A stretch of DNA of 64,000 nt from an uncultured Rhodospirillaceae bacterium (GTDB taxonomy: Bacteria > Pseudomonadota > Alphaproteobacteria > Rhodospirillales > Magnetospirillaceae): positions 1 through 64,000 of the forward strand of contig CAIUSV010000075.1 of assembly GCA_903901915.1 (NCBI GenBank), read 5' to 3'. The translations under genes were made by a program, and so were the position numbers. Of the stretch, positions 18,053 through 27,771 are shown piece by piece. Numbering within the stretch: position 1 is the stretch's first letter; every line of letters begins with the position of its first letter. The notes beneath the pieces are model-generated. The model saw only the letters and a program-made list of their open reading frames with translations. It made no database searches and was not told where the DNA came from.

Positions 18053-19402
18053 ATGCGCTATCTGCCGCTGACCGAAGCCGATCGCCGCGCCATGCTGGCG
18101 GCGATCGGGGCCAAGGACGTGGACGAACTGTTCCACGACGTACCCCCGTCCGCCCGTCTGGCCGGGCCTCTCGACCTGCCGCGCCATCAGGGCGAAATGG
18201 AGGTCGAGCGCGCCTTTGCCCGCATGGCCGGTAACACCCTGTCGGCCGGTTCGGCCCCGTTCTTCATTGGTGCCGGGGTCTATCGCCACCACATTCCGGC
18301 GGCGGTGGATCAGTTGCTGTTGCGCGGCGAATTCCTCACCGCCTACACCCCCTACCAGCCCGAGGTTTCCCAGGGGACGTTGCAGGCGCTGTTCGAGTTT
18401 CAGAGTCAGGTGGCGATGATCACCGGCATGGATGTGGCCAACGCCTCGATGTACGACGGCGCCACCGCCTGTGCCGAGGCCGCCGCCATGGCGTGCCGCG
18501 TCACCCGGCGCAACCGGGTTGTGCTGTCGGGCAGTCTGCATCCCCATTACGTCGAGACCACCGAGACGGCGCTGCGCTACACCGAGATGGTGGCCGAGGC
18601 GCTGAGCCCCGACGCCATCGCGATGGAAGACCTGATCGGCCGGGTCGATGAGGCCACCGCCTGCGTCATCGTCCAGAACCCCGGTTTCTTCGGTGGCGTC
18701 CGCGACCTGCGGCCGCTGGCGGCGGCCTGTCACGAGGTCGGGGCGCTGCTGGTGGTGATGGTGGCCGAGCCCACCAGCCTGGGCTTGTTCGAGTCTCCCG
18801 GCGCCATGGGCGCCGACATCGTCGTGGCCGAAGGCCAGTCGCTGGGCATGGGGATGAATTTCGGCGGCCCCGGCCTGGGGCTGTTCGCCACCCGCGACAA
18901 GTATGTGCGCCAGATGCCCGGCCGTCTTGCCGGCCAGACGGTGGACGTGGACGGGCGGCGCGGCTGGGTGCTGACGTTGTCCACCCGCGAGCAGCATATC
19001 CGCCGCGAAAAGGCCACCAGCAACATCTGCACCAATTCGGGGCTGTGCGCCCTGGCCTTTTCCATGCACCTGACCATGCTGGGCGGCAGCGGCCTTGCCC
19101 GGCTGGCCGAGCTGAACCACGCCAACGCGGTGCGGCTGGAACGCAAGCTGGCGGCGGTCAAGGGGATCAGGATGCTGTCGCAAAGCTATTACAACGAATT
19201 CGCCGTCCATCTCGGCGACGACGCCAAGGCGGCCGAGGTGGTCGATCGGCTGGCCGACCGAGGCATCCTGGCCGGCGTGCCGGCGTCACGGTTCTGGCCC
19301 AGTTGGCCGGAACTGGCTCCGGTGCTGATCCTGGCCGCCACCGAGACCAATACCGAGGATGACATGGACCGCCTGGTGGCGGGTTTGAAGGAGGTGCTGT
19401 GA
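18053..19402 (+). CDS. gcvPA: Glycine decarboxylase subunit 1 (split P protein)
   Basis: This 449-residue protein corresponds to the N-terminal half of the glycine decarboxylase P protein in its two-subunit form. Typical motifs are [33 protein letters not shown] and [17 protein letters not shown]. The PLP-binding lysine is in the other subunit. The stop overlaps the ATG of gcvPB (TGATG), so the two halves are translationally coupled. Split P proteins occur in many alphaproteobacteria, Gram-positives and archaea. Confidence 0.97.
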   Translation: MRYLPLTEADRRAMLAAIGAKDVDELFHDVPPSARLAGPLDLPRHQGEMEVERAFARMAGNTLSAGSAPFFIGAGVYRHHIPAAVDQLLLRGEFLTAYTPYQPEVSQGTLQALFEFQSQVAMITGMDVANASMYDGATACAEAAAMACRVTRRNRVVLSGSLHPHYVETTETALRYTEMVAEALSPDAIAMEDLIGRVDEATACVIVQNPGFFGGVRDLRPLAAACHEVGALLVVMVAEPTSLGLFESPGAMGADIVVAEGQSLGMGMNFGGPGLGLFATRDKYVRQMPGRLAGQTVDVDGRRGWVLTLSTREQHIRREKATSNICTNSGLCALAFSMHLTMLGGSGLARLAELNHANAVRLERKLAAVKGIRMLSQSYYNEFAVHLGDDAKAAEVVDRLADRGILAGVPASRFWPSWPELAPVLILAATETNTEDDMDRLVAGLKEVL

Positions 19403-20901
19403 TGGCCGAGAGCTCCACCATCAGCGGCAATCGCGGCCTGCAGGTCGAAGAGAAACTGATTTTCGAGCTGGATAACCCCGGCGCCCTGGCCGTCGATCTG
19501 CCCGAGCCCGGCCCCATCGACCTCGACCGCATGGGGGGCGTGGCGCGGCGTGCCTCCACCGGGCTGCCCGACCTGTCGGAACCGCAGGTGGTCCGCCACT
19601 ACACCCGGCTGTCGCAGAAGAATTACGGCATCGACACCGGCTTCTATCCGCTGGGATCGTGCACCATGAAGCACAACCCCCGGCTGGCCGAGAAGATGGC
19701 ACGCCTGCCCGGCCTTGCCGATCTGCATCCGTTGCAGCCGCAAAAGACGGTGCAAGGCGCGCTGGAGGTGATCGACACCTTGGCCGGCTGGCTGAAGGAT
19801 CTGACCGGTATGCCCGCCGTGGCCATGAGTCCGGCGGCCGGCGCCCATGGCGAGTGGTGCGGCCTGATGGCCATCCGCGCCGCCCACGAAGATAAGGGTG
19901 AAGGCAACCGCCGCCGCATCCTGGTGCCCGAGAGCGCCCACGGCACCAATCCCGCCTCGGCCGCCATGTGCGGCTTTACCGTCGATCCGATTCCGGCCAA
20001 GGCCAACGGCAGGGTGGATCTTGATGCGCTGAAGGCCAAGCTGGGGCCGGATATTGCCGGTTTGATGCTGACCAATCCCAACACCTGCGGCCTGTTCGAG
20101 TCCGAGATTATCGAGATTGCCGCGGCGGTCCATGGCGCCGGCGGTTATTTTTACTGCGACGGCGCCAATTTCAACGCCATCGTCGGGCGGGTGCGGGTCG
20201 CCGATCTCGGCATCGACGCCATGCACATCAACCTGCACAAGACCTTCGCCACCCCCCATGGCGGCGGCGGTCCCGGTGCCGGTCCGACGGTGCTGTCGGC
20301 GGCGCTGGCCCGGTTCGCCCCGGTGCCTTATGTGGCGCATGGCCCCGGCGGATTGGAACTGGTCGAGGGTGGTCGCGGCGGTGCCAAGCCGTTCGGCCGG
20401 GTCAAGGGCTTCCACGGCCAATTCGGCGTGTTCATCCGGGCGCTGGCCTACATCATGAGCATGGGGGCCGACGGCCTGCGTCAGGCATCCAGTGACGCGG
20501 TGCTCAACGCCAACTATCTGCAAGCCTCCCTGGGCGATGTTCTGACGGCATCGTTCGATGGTCCTTGCATGCACGAGGCACTGTTCGACGACCGTTTCCT
20601 CAAGGATAGCGGCGTCACCACCCTGGACTTCGCCAAGGCCCTGATCGACGAGGGCTATCACCCCATGACCATGTACTTCCCGCTGGTGGTGCATGGCGCC
20701 CTGCTGATGGAACCGACCGAAAGCGAATCCAAGGATACGCTCGACCAGTTCATCGCCGTGGTGCGGGGGCTGGCGGCCAGGGCCAAGGCGGGGGGCGCCG
20801 ACGAGTTCAAGGCGGCACCCAGGCTGACACCCCGCCGCCGTCTCGACGAGACCCTGGCGGCGCGGACTCCGGTGCTGCGGTGGAAGGCGGCGGTGGGTTA
20901 A
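19402..20901 (+). CDS. gcvPB: Glycine decarboxylase subunit 2 (PLP-binding half)
   Basis: This 499-residue catalytic half binds PLP and decarboxylates glycine, passing the aminomethyl group to lipoyl-GcvH. The PLP lysine is in MHINLHKTFATPHGGGGPG, and the cofactor-contact CDGANFNAI is present. A GTG at 19399 would add one residue; the ATG at 19402 overlapping the gcvPA stop is preferred. It is the last gene of the riboswitch-controlled operon. Its stop overlaps that of the convergent MlaC-like gene, and no separate terminator is visible. Confidence 0.97.
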   Translation: MAESSTISGNRGLQVEEKLIFELDNPGALAVDLPEPGPIDLDRMGGVARRASTGLPDLSEPQVVRHYTRLSQKNYGIDTGFYPLGSCTMKHNPRLAEKMARLPGLADLHPLQPQKTVQGALEVIDTLAGWLKDLTGMPAVAMSPAAGAHGEWCGLMAIRAAHEDKGEGNRRRILVPESAHGTNPASAAMCGFTVDPIPAKANGRVDLDALKAKLGPDIAGLMLTNPNTCGLFESEIIEIAAAVHGAGGYFYCDGANFNAIVGRVRVADLGIDAMHINLHKTFATPHGGGGPGAGPTVLSAALARFAPVPYVAHGPGGLELVEGGRGGAKPFGRVKGFHGQFGVFIRALAYIMSMGADGLRQASSDAVLNANYLQASLGDVLTASFDGPCMHEALFDDRFLKDSGVTTLDFAKALIDEGYHPMTMYFPLVVHGALLMEPTESESKDTLDQFIAVVRGLAARAKAGGADEFKAAPRLTPRRRLDETLAARTPVLRWKAAVG

Positions 20902-21554
20902 CCCGCCGGGCCGGAAGGGGCGGCGGTGTTGGCCTTTTCGTTGCTGTCGATCTTGCGCTGAAGGGCTTCCATCAGCGGGTCGATCTTGCCGCCCGAACTC
21001 CGTAACACCGAGGCGAAGTCGTCGCGCATGGCGCGGATGATGCTGATCCCCTCGGCTGACAGGTCCATCACCACCGGCTTGCCGCCGGGAGTGGTGGCGA
21101 CCTCCCATTCCAGCGGTACCGGAATACCGGGCTGGGACGGCAGGTGGGCGGTACTCGGCACCCGGAACCTGCCGCCGAGATCTTCGGCCGCGCCGACATC
21201 GATGGTCAGGCCGGGCTGAAGATTTCGCAGCAGGCCGACATAGCTGGACACCAGATAACGCACGAACAGGTCCGAGAACGCGGCCTGTTCCTGGGGTGTG
21301 ATCTTGTTCCAGTGGCGTCCCAACAGGGCCGCCGACAGCATGGTGGGATCGGTATAGCGCCGCATCAGCCCATCGAGCAGTCGGGTGCGCTCATCCAAGG
21401 GATAGGTCTTGCCGGCAAAGGTGCCGAGACCTTCGCCGACGGCGGTCTTGACGGTGTCGTGTGCCGTCGTCGCGTCGGTGGCGGATGCCGGCGTCATCGC
21501 CGCCAAGCCCCCCGCCATGAGCGCCAATGCCACCAGGACCCGCAGCGTCCGCAT
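20898..21554 (-). CDS. MlaC/Ttg2D-family phospholipid-binding periplasmic protein
   Basis: This 218-residue protein has a Sec signal peptide (ending at about residue 26, ASA-TD) and the MlaC domain: DERTRLLDGLMRRYTDPTMLSAALLGRHW, followed by QEQAAFSDLFVRYLVSSYVGLL. MlaC carries phospholipids between the outer membrane and the MlaFEDB importer; related family members act in hopanoid or toluene-tolerance systems. The other mla genes are not here. The start at 21554 (MRTLRVLVAL) gives the expected signal peptide. Confidence 0.82.
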   Translation of the reverse strand: MRTLRVLVALALMAGGLAAMTPASATDATTAHDTVKTAVGEGLGTFAGKTYPLDERTRLLDGLMRRYTDPTMLSAALLGRHWNKITPQEQAAFSDLFVRYLVSSYVGLLRNLQPGLTIDVGAAEDLGGRFRVPSTAHLPSQPGIPVPLEWEVATTPGGKPVVMDLSAEGISIIRAMRDDFASVLRSSGGKIDPLMEALQRKIDSNEKANTAAPSGPAG

Positions 21555-21627
21555 TGCTATCCTCGGGGTTGATCCAGCTCCGACTCGAATAGCCCAAAAG
21601 CGATAGGGCGGCAATACATTGTCGGCC

Positions 21628-23682
21628 CTAATCCCGCCGTTTCACCATCTCGATCGGGCGCGGCATGCCGACATGGAAACCCTGACATAGGTTGATGCCC
21701 ATCTCGCACAGCAGCGCCAAGGTGTCGGCATCCTCGACGAATTCGGCGATGGTGACCATGCCGAAGCGGCGCGCCATGGAGTGGATGTGTTCGACCATGA
21801 TGCGATCGCGCTGGTCGGTCACGATCTGACGGATGAACGAGCCCTCGATCTTGACGTAATCGACGGTGATGTATTTGAGGTAAAGGAAGGACGAGAAGCC
21901 CGAGCCGAAATCGTCGAGCGCGAAGGCGATGCCCCGGGCGCGCAGTTCATTGACCACCGCGACCACGTCGCCGAAGTGGGGCAGGGCCTCGCGCTCGGTC
22001 ACTTCCAGCACCACCTGGCCGGGGGCGATGCCGGCGGCGGCGAGGCGGTCCGGAATCGCCATCATGCGGCCACGATCGGTCAGGCTTTTGGCCGACAGGT
22101 TGATGAAGATCTTGGCGTCGCCCAGGGTGCCCGAAGCCAGCGCCTCGACCGCCCGGTCGAACACGGCGGCGTCGATCTCGCCGGCCAGCCCCAGTTCCTC
22201 GGCGGATTCGATGAAGTCGCCGGCACAAACCGCATTGGCGCCGTCCACCACCCGGGCCAGGACCTCGTAGGCGAAGACCGAACCGTCCTCGGCGGTGACG
22301 ATGGGTTGGAAGAACGGTACCAACCGGCCCTCGGCCAGGGCGGTGCGGACCATCTCGCCCTGACTGAAGATGGCGACGGTGGCATCGTCGGCTTCGCCGA
22401 TCGCCGCCACCTGATTCTTGCCCGAGCGTTTGGCCTTGTAGATGGCGACATCGGCGGCGATGGCCAGACGTTGGGGGTCGTCGGCGTTGTCGGGATAGGT
22501 CACCAGACCGATACTGGCGGTGATGCGCACGCCGCCCACCGGCAGGCCGAGCACGGTGTCGGCGATGGCCCGCCGCAGCTTCTCGGCCACCCGGTGCCCC
22601 TCGTCCAGGTCGGTTTCCGGCAGCAGCACCGCGAACTCGTCGGCGCCGACGCGGGCGACCACGTCGGTGCGCCGCACCTCGCGGTGGATGACGCTGGCCA
22701 GTTCCTTCAGCACCAGATCGCCGATGGGATGGCCGAAGGTGTCGTTGATGTTCTTGAAGTCGTCGAGGTCGATCTGGGTGATGCAGAACGAGTGGCCGTG
22801 GCGTTTGGCCCGGTCGATCTCGTGGGTGATGAACTCGTCGAACTTGCGGCGGTTGTAAAGCCGGGTCAGCGGGTCGCGGATCGACAGATCCTCAAGCCGG
22901 GTCTGGTACTCCTCGACGGTGTGCAGCAGCTTGTTGAAATATTCGGTCAGGTCGGCAACCTCGGCGATGAAGCCGTTGGTCTCGACCCGCCGCGTCAGGT
23001 CGGTGTGCTGGATGATCTCCTGCATCAACGACACCATCCGGATGATCGGGCGGGCGACGAACAGCTTCAGCTTCCAATACAGCGCCGCCGACACCAGCAG
23101 CAGGATGCCGAAGAAGTAGGCCAGCACCGTGTTCAGGACGTAGTCCAGCGATACCTTAAGCGAATGAATGGGATAGATGATGTCGATGACACCGTTGATG
23201 TCGCCGATCCTGGCCTGGGTGTGGCAGCCCAGGCACTCGTCGCGGACCTTGACCGGATAGAGGTAGCGGATGCCGTTGGTTCCCGGGAACAGCAGCTCGG
23301 TGCCGGTCTCGAACGCCTGGCGTAACGCCGGGTCGGCATTGGTGCGGGCGACGTCGTTGTCGATCTCGCCGAATTGCTCGATTACCGGGCGGCCACGCAC
23401 CACCCGGACCGTCAGGTCGGGCAGGGCGACCTGGAGACGGGCGATCACGTCGGTGATTTCGGTCTTGCTCCAGCCCTTGCGCATGGCGGCGTAAAGGGTC
23501 TCGAACACCAGGGTCGAGGTTTGGTGTGCCTCGTCGCGGGCAAGGTCGTTGACCGATTTCTCGCGCACATGGCTGGAAATCGCCACCACCACGCCCAGTG
23601 CCAGCACCGTCGCGGTCAGGAACAGCAGAAACACTACCCTCGTAATGCTGATCCTGGGCTGTTTCAGCAACCGCATCCCCAC
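21628..23682 (-). CDS. GGDEF-EAL protein with periplasmic c-heme-type sensor
   Basis: This 684-residue inner-membrane protein has TM1 (about 14-36), a periplasmic domain with a CLGCH c-type heme motif (Cys150, Cys153, His154), TM2 (about 182-204), a HAMP-like linker, a GGDEF domain (about 265-428) and an EAL domain (about 440-680). The GGDEF signature is degenerate (GADEF, 345-349) although an I-site RRTD (336-339) remains, so it may bind GTP or c-di-GMP instead of making it. The EAL active site looks intact: EVL with Glu472, FINLS, EVTERE, DDFGSG and VKIEG. A c-di-GMP phosphodiesterase tuned by a redox or gas signal is the best guess. Confidence 0.9.
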   Translation of the reverse strand: MGMRLLKQPRISITRVVFLLFLTATVLALGVVVAISSHVREKSVNDLARDEAHQTSTLVFETLYAAMRKGWSKTEITDVIARLQVALPDLTVRVVRGRPVIEQFGEIDNDVARTNADPALRQAFETGTELLFPGTNGIRYLYPVKVRDECLGCHTQARIGDINGVIDIIYPIHSLKVSLDYVLNTVLAYFFGILLLVSAALYWKLKLFVARPIIRMVSLMQEIIQHTDLTRRVETNGFIAEVADLTEYFNKLLHTVEEYQTRLEDLSIRDPLTRLYNRRKFDEFITHEIDRAKRHGHSFCITQIDLDDFKNINDTFGHPIGDLVLKELASVIHREVRRTDVVARVGADEFAVLLPETDLDEGHRVAEKLRRAIADTVLGLPVGGVRITASIGLVTYPDNADDPQRLAIAADVAIYKAKRSGKNQVAAIGEADDATVAIFSQGEMVRTALAEGRLVPFFQPIVTAEDGSVFAYEVLARVVDGANAVCAGDFIESAEELGLAGEIDAAVFDRAVEALASGTLGDAKIFINLSAKSLTDRGRMMAIPDRLAAAGIAPGQVVLEVTEREALPHFGDVVAVVNELRARGIAFALDDFGSGFSSFLYLKYITVDYVKIEGSFIRQIVTDQRDRIMVEHIHSMARRFGMVTIAEFVEDADTLALLCEMGINLCQGFHVGMPRPIEMVKRRD

Positions 23683-23703
23683 TTCGCCCCTAAGGTCTTT
23701 ACT

Positions 23704-23720
23704 CTATCAAGGAGTGATAG
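23704..23720. promoter_or_regulatory. Short inverted repeat upstream of the GGDEF-EAL gene
   Basis: CTATCA and TGATAG flank AGGAG in the intergenic space upstream of the GGDEF-EAL start (23682). It is palindromic enough to be an operator, but it is only 6 bases per arm and could be chance. Confidence 0.25.
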
Positions 23721-23786
23721 CGTTAACCCGGCCGTCGTGTCCATGAAAATGCATATTGTCGCCAAGGGTGACGAAAGGTGACGACG

Positions 23787-24686
23787 CTATTGACCGATCA
23801 CCAGCGTCGCCCAGCCATCGATGACGAAGCGGCGCTTGAGTCGCAGGCCGTGGCGCTCGTGGTGGGCCATGACCAGACGCTCCTGCCATTCCAACAGGCC
23901 GGACAGCACGGCCAAGCCGCCCGGGGCGAGGTGGGCGGCGAGGTCGGGGGCGAAACGGCACAGTGGTCGGGCCAGGATATTGGCGAACACCAGATCGAAC
24001 GGCCGGGCCTTGGCCACCGCCGGGTTGCGGTAGCCGTCGCTGACCACGGCGGTGATGCGGGCGCCGACGCGGTTGTTGCGGGCGTTGCCGGCCAGGACCT
24101 TGACCGCCGTGGGGTCGATGTCGGTGCACACCACCCGGGCGGCCCAGATCTTGGCCGCGGCGATGCCGAGAATGCCGGAGCCCGAGCCGAGATCGAGTAC
24201 CCGGGTCCGCCGTCCACGGCGGGCGATGGAGTCCAGGGCCAGCAGGCAGCCCCGCGTGGTGGCGTGCTCGCCCGAGCCGAAGGCGGTGCCGGCATCGATC
24301 TCGATGGCGACGCTGGCCACCGGCGGGCGGCCGAGCCAGTGCGAGCCGTGGACGAAGAAGCGGCCGGCGGCGATCGGCGGGAAGTCGCGCAGGTTCTCCA
24401 ACACCCAATCGACGTTGGGCAGTTGTTCGATTTCCAGCGGCGGCGCCTCGATATCGCGCGAGGCGGCCACCGCCGCCAGCGCCGAGACGATGGCGATCCG
24501 TTCGGGCGGCGTGCGCGAGAAGCCTTCAAGGAACCAGTCGCAGTCGCCGTCGGAGATACCGGAGCGATCTTCCATGAACATGGTCACCGCCTCGGCGAAA
24601 CGCTCGAACACCGGCTCGAACACCGGCAGGGTGTCCATGGTGGCGGTAAGGCGCAGACGCCAGATGGTGGGAAAGACGGGGGGCAT
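23787..24686 (-). CDS. prmA: Ribosomal protein L11 methyltransferase
   Basis: This 299-residue SAM-dependent enzyme trimethylates ribosomal protein L11. The SAM motif is VLDLGSGSGILGIAAAK, preceded by the PrmA signature AFGSGEHATTRGCL, with VCTDIDP and DLVFANILARPL following. The N-terminal substrate-binding domain occupies about 1-120. The start at 24686 (MPPVFPTIWRLRLTA) is plausible. It lies downstream of the helicase gene on the same strand and is probably cotranscribed with it. Confidence 0.92.
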   Translation of the reverse strand: MPPVFPTIWRLRLTATMDTLPVFEPVFERFAEAVTMFMEDRSGISDGDCDWFLEGFSRTPPERIAIVSALAAVAASRDIEAPPLEIEQLPNVDWVLENLRDFPPIAAGRFFVHGSHWLGRPPVASVAIEIDAGTAFGSGEHATTRGCLLALDSIARRGRRTRVLDLGSGSGILGIAAAKIWAARVVCTDIDPTAVKVLAGNARNNRVGARITAVVSDGYRNPAVAKARPFDLVFANILARPLCRFAPDLAAHLAPGGLAVLSGLLEWQERLVMAHHERHGLRLKRRFVIDGWATLVIGQ

Positions 24687-24739
24687 CGATGGTCTCCGGC
24701 CGAGCGGCTGTCATCCTTGGGGGCTTCTCGCGGTGCCTG

Positions 24740-27031
24740 CTACACCGCCGAAACAAAGCTGTCGAGTACCTTCTTGGTGCCGGCCTTGTCGAAGGCGATT
24801 TCCAGCTTGTCGCCTTCAACCGCCAGTACGGTGCCGTTGCCGAACTTGTCGTGGAACACCCGCTGACCGACGGCGAAACCGCCCGCCGCCTTGCGTGCCG
24901 GTGCCGGCGACCAGGCGGTTGCCGTCGTCATCGCCGGCGGCCGGCTTCCCCGGCGGGCGCTACTCCAGGCCGGGTCGTTCCAGGCGGCGCGGGATTCCTC
25001 CAGGCCACCACCATACAGGCCGCGATCGGCCGAGCGCTCGACGTGGGCGTCGGGCAGTTCCTCGACGAAACGAGACGGAAGCTGTGACTTCCATTGATTG
25101 TAGATGCGGCGGTTGGCGGCGAAGGTGATCAGCACCCGTTTGCGGGCGCGGGTCAGCCCGACATAGGCCAGCCGGCGCTCCTCCTCCAGCCCCTTCAGCC
25201 CGCCGTCGTCGAGGGCGCGGCTGTGGGGAAACACCTCCTCCTCCCAGCCGGGCAGGAAGACGGTGTCGAATTCCAGGCCCTTGGCGCCGTGCAGCGTCAT
25301 GATGACGACGCGATCGGCTTCGGCCTTTTCGTCGTTCTCCATCACCAGGGCGACGTGTTCGAGAAACTCGGCCAGCGAGCCGTATTCTTCCAGCGCCGCC
25401 ACCAGTTCCTTGAGATTTTCGACCCGGCCGGGGGAATCGGGCGACTTGTCGGCCTTCCACATGGCGACGTAACCCGACTCGTCGAGGATGGTGGCGGTCA
25501 GCTCGGCATGGGGCATGGTGTCGAGCAGCGAGCGCCAGCGCCCGACATCCTCGACGAATTTGGCCAGCGCCTGGCGCGGCTTGGGCTTCAGCTCGTCGGT
25601 CCCGACCAGCCGCCTTGCCGCCTCCAGCAACGGCACCTGTTCGGCGCGGGCGACCATGTGGACGATTTGCAGCGCCGCTTCGCCCAGGCCGCGTTTGGGG
25701 GTGTTGACGATGCGCTCGAACGCCAGCCCGTCGGTGGGCGAAGCCACCAGCCGCAGATAGGCCATGGCGTCGCGGATCTCCAGCCGTTCGTAGAAGCGGG
25801 GGCCGCCGATGACACGGTACGGCACGCCGGTGGCGATCAGCCGTTCCTCGAACTCGCGGGTCTGGAAGCCGGCGCGCACCAGGATGGCCATGGAGGCCAG
25901 GCGGTCGCCCGCCCGTTGCCGGGCTTCGATCTCGTCCACCACCAGCCTCGCCTCGGCCTCGCCGTCCCATACCGCGCGGGTGCGGATCTTCTCGATGCCG
26001 TCGGCGGCGTGGGCGAGGCCGGGCCGCAGGGTCTTGCCTAGCCGGCCGGCGTTGTGGGCGATCAATCCCGAGGCGGCGGCGAGGATGTGCGGCGTCGAGC
26101 GGTAGTTGCTTTCCAGCCGCACCACGCGCGCGCCGGGGAAGTCCTTCTCGAACCGCAGGATATTGCCGACCTCGGCGCCGCGCCAGGAATAGATCGACTG
26201 GTCGTCGTCGCCGACGCAACAGATGTTGCGGTGGTTCTGCGCCAGCAGGCGCAGCCACAGATACTGGGCGACATTGGTGTCCTGGTATTCGTCCACCAGC
26301 AGATAGCGGAAGTGGTTCTGCCACTGTTCCAGCACCGTCGCATCGTTCAGGAACAAGGTCAGGGTGTGCAGCAGCAGGTCGCCGAAATCGCAGGCGTTGA
26401 GGCCGCGCAGCCGCTCCTGGTAAAGACGGTACAGCTCCTTGGCGCGGCCGTCGGCCAGCTCCGAGGTGTCGGCGGTGCCGATCCGGTCGGGGGTCAGCGC
26501 CCGATCCTTCCAACGCTGGATCACCGCCATCAGCGCTTGGGGCGGGCAGGCCTTGGCATCGATGTGCTCGGCCTCCATCACCTGCTTGAGTACCCGCAGC
26601 TGGTCGTCGGCGTCGAGAATGGTGAAGTCGCGGCCCAGGCCCGCCGCCTCGGCGTGGCGGCGCAGGATGCGCAGGCACAGCGAGTGGAAGGTACCCAACC
26701 AAAGGTCCTGGGCCACCGGTCCCACCAGCCCGGCCACCCGCTCCTTCATCTCGCGCGCGGCGCGGTTGGTGAAGGTCACCGCCAGGCACTGCCAGGGCTG
26801 GGCGCGGCGTGAGGCCAGGATATGGGCGAGCCGCGCCGTCAGCACCTTGGTCTTGCCGGTGCCGGCGCCGGACAGCACCAGCACCGGGCCGTCGACCGTG
26901 GTCACCGCTTCGTGCTGCTCGGGGTTCAGTCCCTTCAGCCATGGTGCGTCGGGCGGCACCGGGACCGGTCCGGCGGTGACGCGCGGCGGCGGGGCGGGGC
27001 TGTCGTCGTCGAGGGCGAAGGGATCGGTCAT
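24740..27031 (-). CDS. uvrD: UvrD/PcrA-type DNA helicase
   Basis: This 763-residue SF1A helicase unwinds DNA 3'-5' in excision and mismatch repair. Walker A is GAGTGKT (about 55-61), motif Ia AVTFTNRAAREM, motif II DEYQDTN, motif III GDDDQSIYSWRGA, motif IV VRLESNYRS, motif V TLHGAKGLEFDTVF and motif VI VGLTRARKR. The C-terminal 50 residues (GQRVFHDKFGNGTVLAVEGDKLEIAFD) are the PcrA/UvrD Tudor-like module that contacts RNA polymerase. The start at 27031 overlaps the stop of the TetR gene (ATGA). Confidence 0.95.
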   Translation of the reverse strand: MTDPFALDDDSPAPPPRVTAGPVPVPPDAPWLKGLNPEQHEAVTTVDGPVLVLSGAGTGKTKVLTARLAHILASRRAQPWQCLAVTFTNRAAREMKERVAGLVGPVAQDLWLGTFHSLCLRILRRHAEAAGLGRDFTILDADDQLRVLKQVMEAEHIDAKACPPQALMAVIQRWKDRALTPDRIGTADTSELADGRAKELYRLYQERLRGLNACDFGDLLLHTLTLFLNDATVLEQWQNHFRYLLVDEYQDTNVAQYLWLRLLAQNHRNICCVGDDDQSIYSWRGAEVGNILRFEKDFPGARVVRLESNYRSTPHILAAASGLIAHNAGRLGKTLRPGLAHAADGIEKIRTRAVWDGEAEARLVVDEIEARQRAGDRLASMAILVRAGFQTREFEERLIATGVPYRVIGGPRFYERLEIRDAMAYLRLVASPTDGLAFERIVNTPKRGLGEAALQIVHMVARAEQVPLLEAARRLVGTDELKPKPRQALAKFVEDVGRWRSLLDTMPHAELTATILDESGYVAMWKADKSPDSPGRVENLKELVAALEEYGSLAEFLEHVALVMENDEKAEADRVVIMTLHGAKGLEFDTVFLPGWEEEVFPHSRALDDGGLKGLEEERRLAYVGLTRARKRVLITFAANRRIYNQWKSQLPSRFVEELPDAHVERSADRGLYGGGLEESRAAWNDPAWSSARRGSRPPAMTTATAWSPAPARKAAGGFAVGQRVFHDKFGNGTVLAVEGDKLEIAFDKAGTKKVLDSFVSAV

Positions 27032-27609
27032 AGCATCCTGACGGCCATCATCTTGGCTTCGGCGGCGGCGGTGGCGTCGCCGGCGATGGTGGCGTCGGCG
27101 ATGGCCCCTTCCTTCAGCAGCACCAGTCGGCGGGCCAATCGCTCGGGCTCGGGCAGGCCGGCCTTGCGGCACAGGTCACCCAGGGTCTCGACGATGCGTC
27201 GCTTGTGGTCGGCCGCCATCCGATGGATGGGATCGGCGATGTCGGGATATTCGGCCGCCGCCTTGACGAAGGGGCAGCCGCGGAACACCTCGGCGACGGC
27301 ATTCCCCCCAAGCAGGGCGCCGCCGTGGAACCATTCGCCCAGGGCGTCGAACATGGCCATCACCTGGGCGCGCGGCGTGCCGCCCATCGACTGCATCCGG
27401 CCGAACAGCCAGTCGCGGAACCGCGCGTCGCGCAATTCCAGCGCCGCCAGGATCAGCTCCTCCTTGGACTGGAAGTGGTGGTACAGCGTCATCTTGCTGA
27501 CGCCGGCCTCCTCCAGCACCGCGGCGATGCCGGTGACGTGGAAGCCATCACGCAGAAACAGGCTCAAGGCGGCTTCCACCAAGTCCTGGCGGCGCGATTT
27601 CGGGGGCAT
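27028..27609 (-). CDS. TetR-family transcriptional regulator
   Basis: This 193-residue protein has an N-terminal TetR helix-turn-helix (residues 4-50: SRRQDLVEAALSLFLRDGFHVTGIAAVLEEAGVSKMTLYHHFQSKEELI) and a helical ligand domain. The C-terminal region with GGNAVAEVFRGCPFVKAAAEY resembles the NemR/YcdC-like subgroup that contains a redox- or electrophile-sensitive cysteine (GCPF). Its stop overlaps the helicase start, so the repressor is cotranscribed with uvrD. A palindrome-like ACCGACCGGT lies about 25 bases upstream. Confidence 0.9.
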   Translation of the reverse strand: MPPKSRRQDLVEAALSLFLRDGFHVTGIAAVLEEAGVSKMTLYHHFQSKEELILAALELRDARFRDWLFGRMQSMGGTPRAQVMAMFDALGEWFHGGALLGGNAVAEVFRGCPFVKAAAEYPDIADPIHRMAADHKRRIVETLGDLCRKAGLPEPERLARRLVLLKEGAIADATIAGDATAAAEAKMMAVRML

Positions 27610-27625
27610 GGGACGCGTCCCTGTT

Positions 27626-27647
27626 ATTTAGACCGACCGGTAAGGTA
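27626..27647. promoter_or_regulatory. Candidate TetR operator
   Basis: TTTAGACCGACCGGTAAGG lies 20-40 bases upstream of the TetR start. The AGACCG..CGGT arrangement is an imperfect palindrome like those bound by several proteobacterial TetR repressors. Self-regulation is inferred. Confidence 0.4.
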
Positions 27648-27771
27648 TAACAAAGCCGATCCAATCGCCAGCGATTTGGCGTGTCAAGGGTGCGTGATAA
27701 ATATCCGCACCCTAGTCAGTTGGTGGAGCGTTTCACCTTACGCTTGGGACGCAAGCGTTAGGATCGGAGCA

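Noticed and set aside
16493-19210. 905-codon minus-strand open frame
   Set aside because: It is antisense to gcvT, gcvH and gcvPA and its translation is His/Gly-rich without domain motifs.
21781-23325. 514-codon plus-strand open frame
   Set aside because: It is antisense to the GGDEF-EAL gene and has shadow-type composition.
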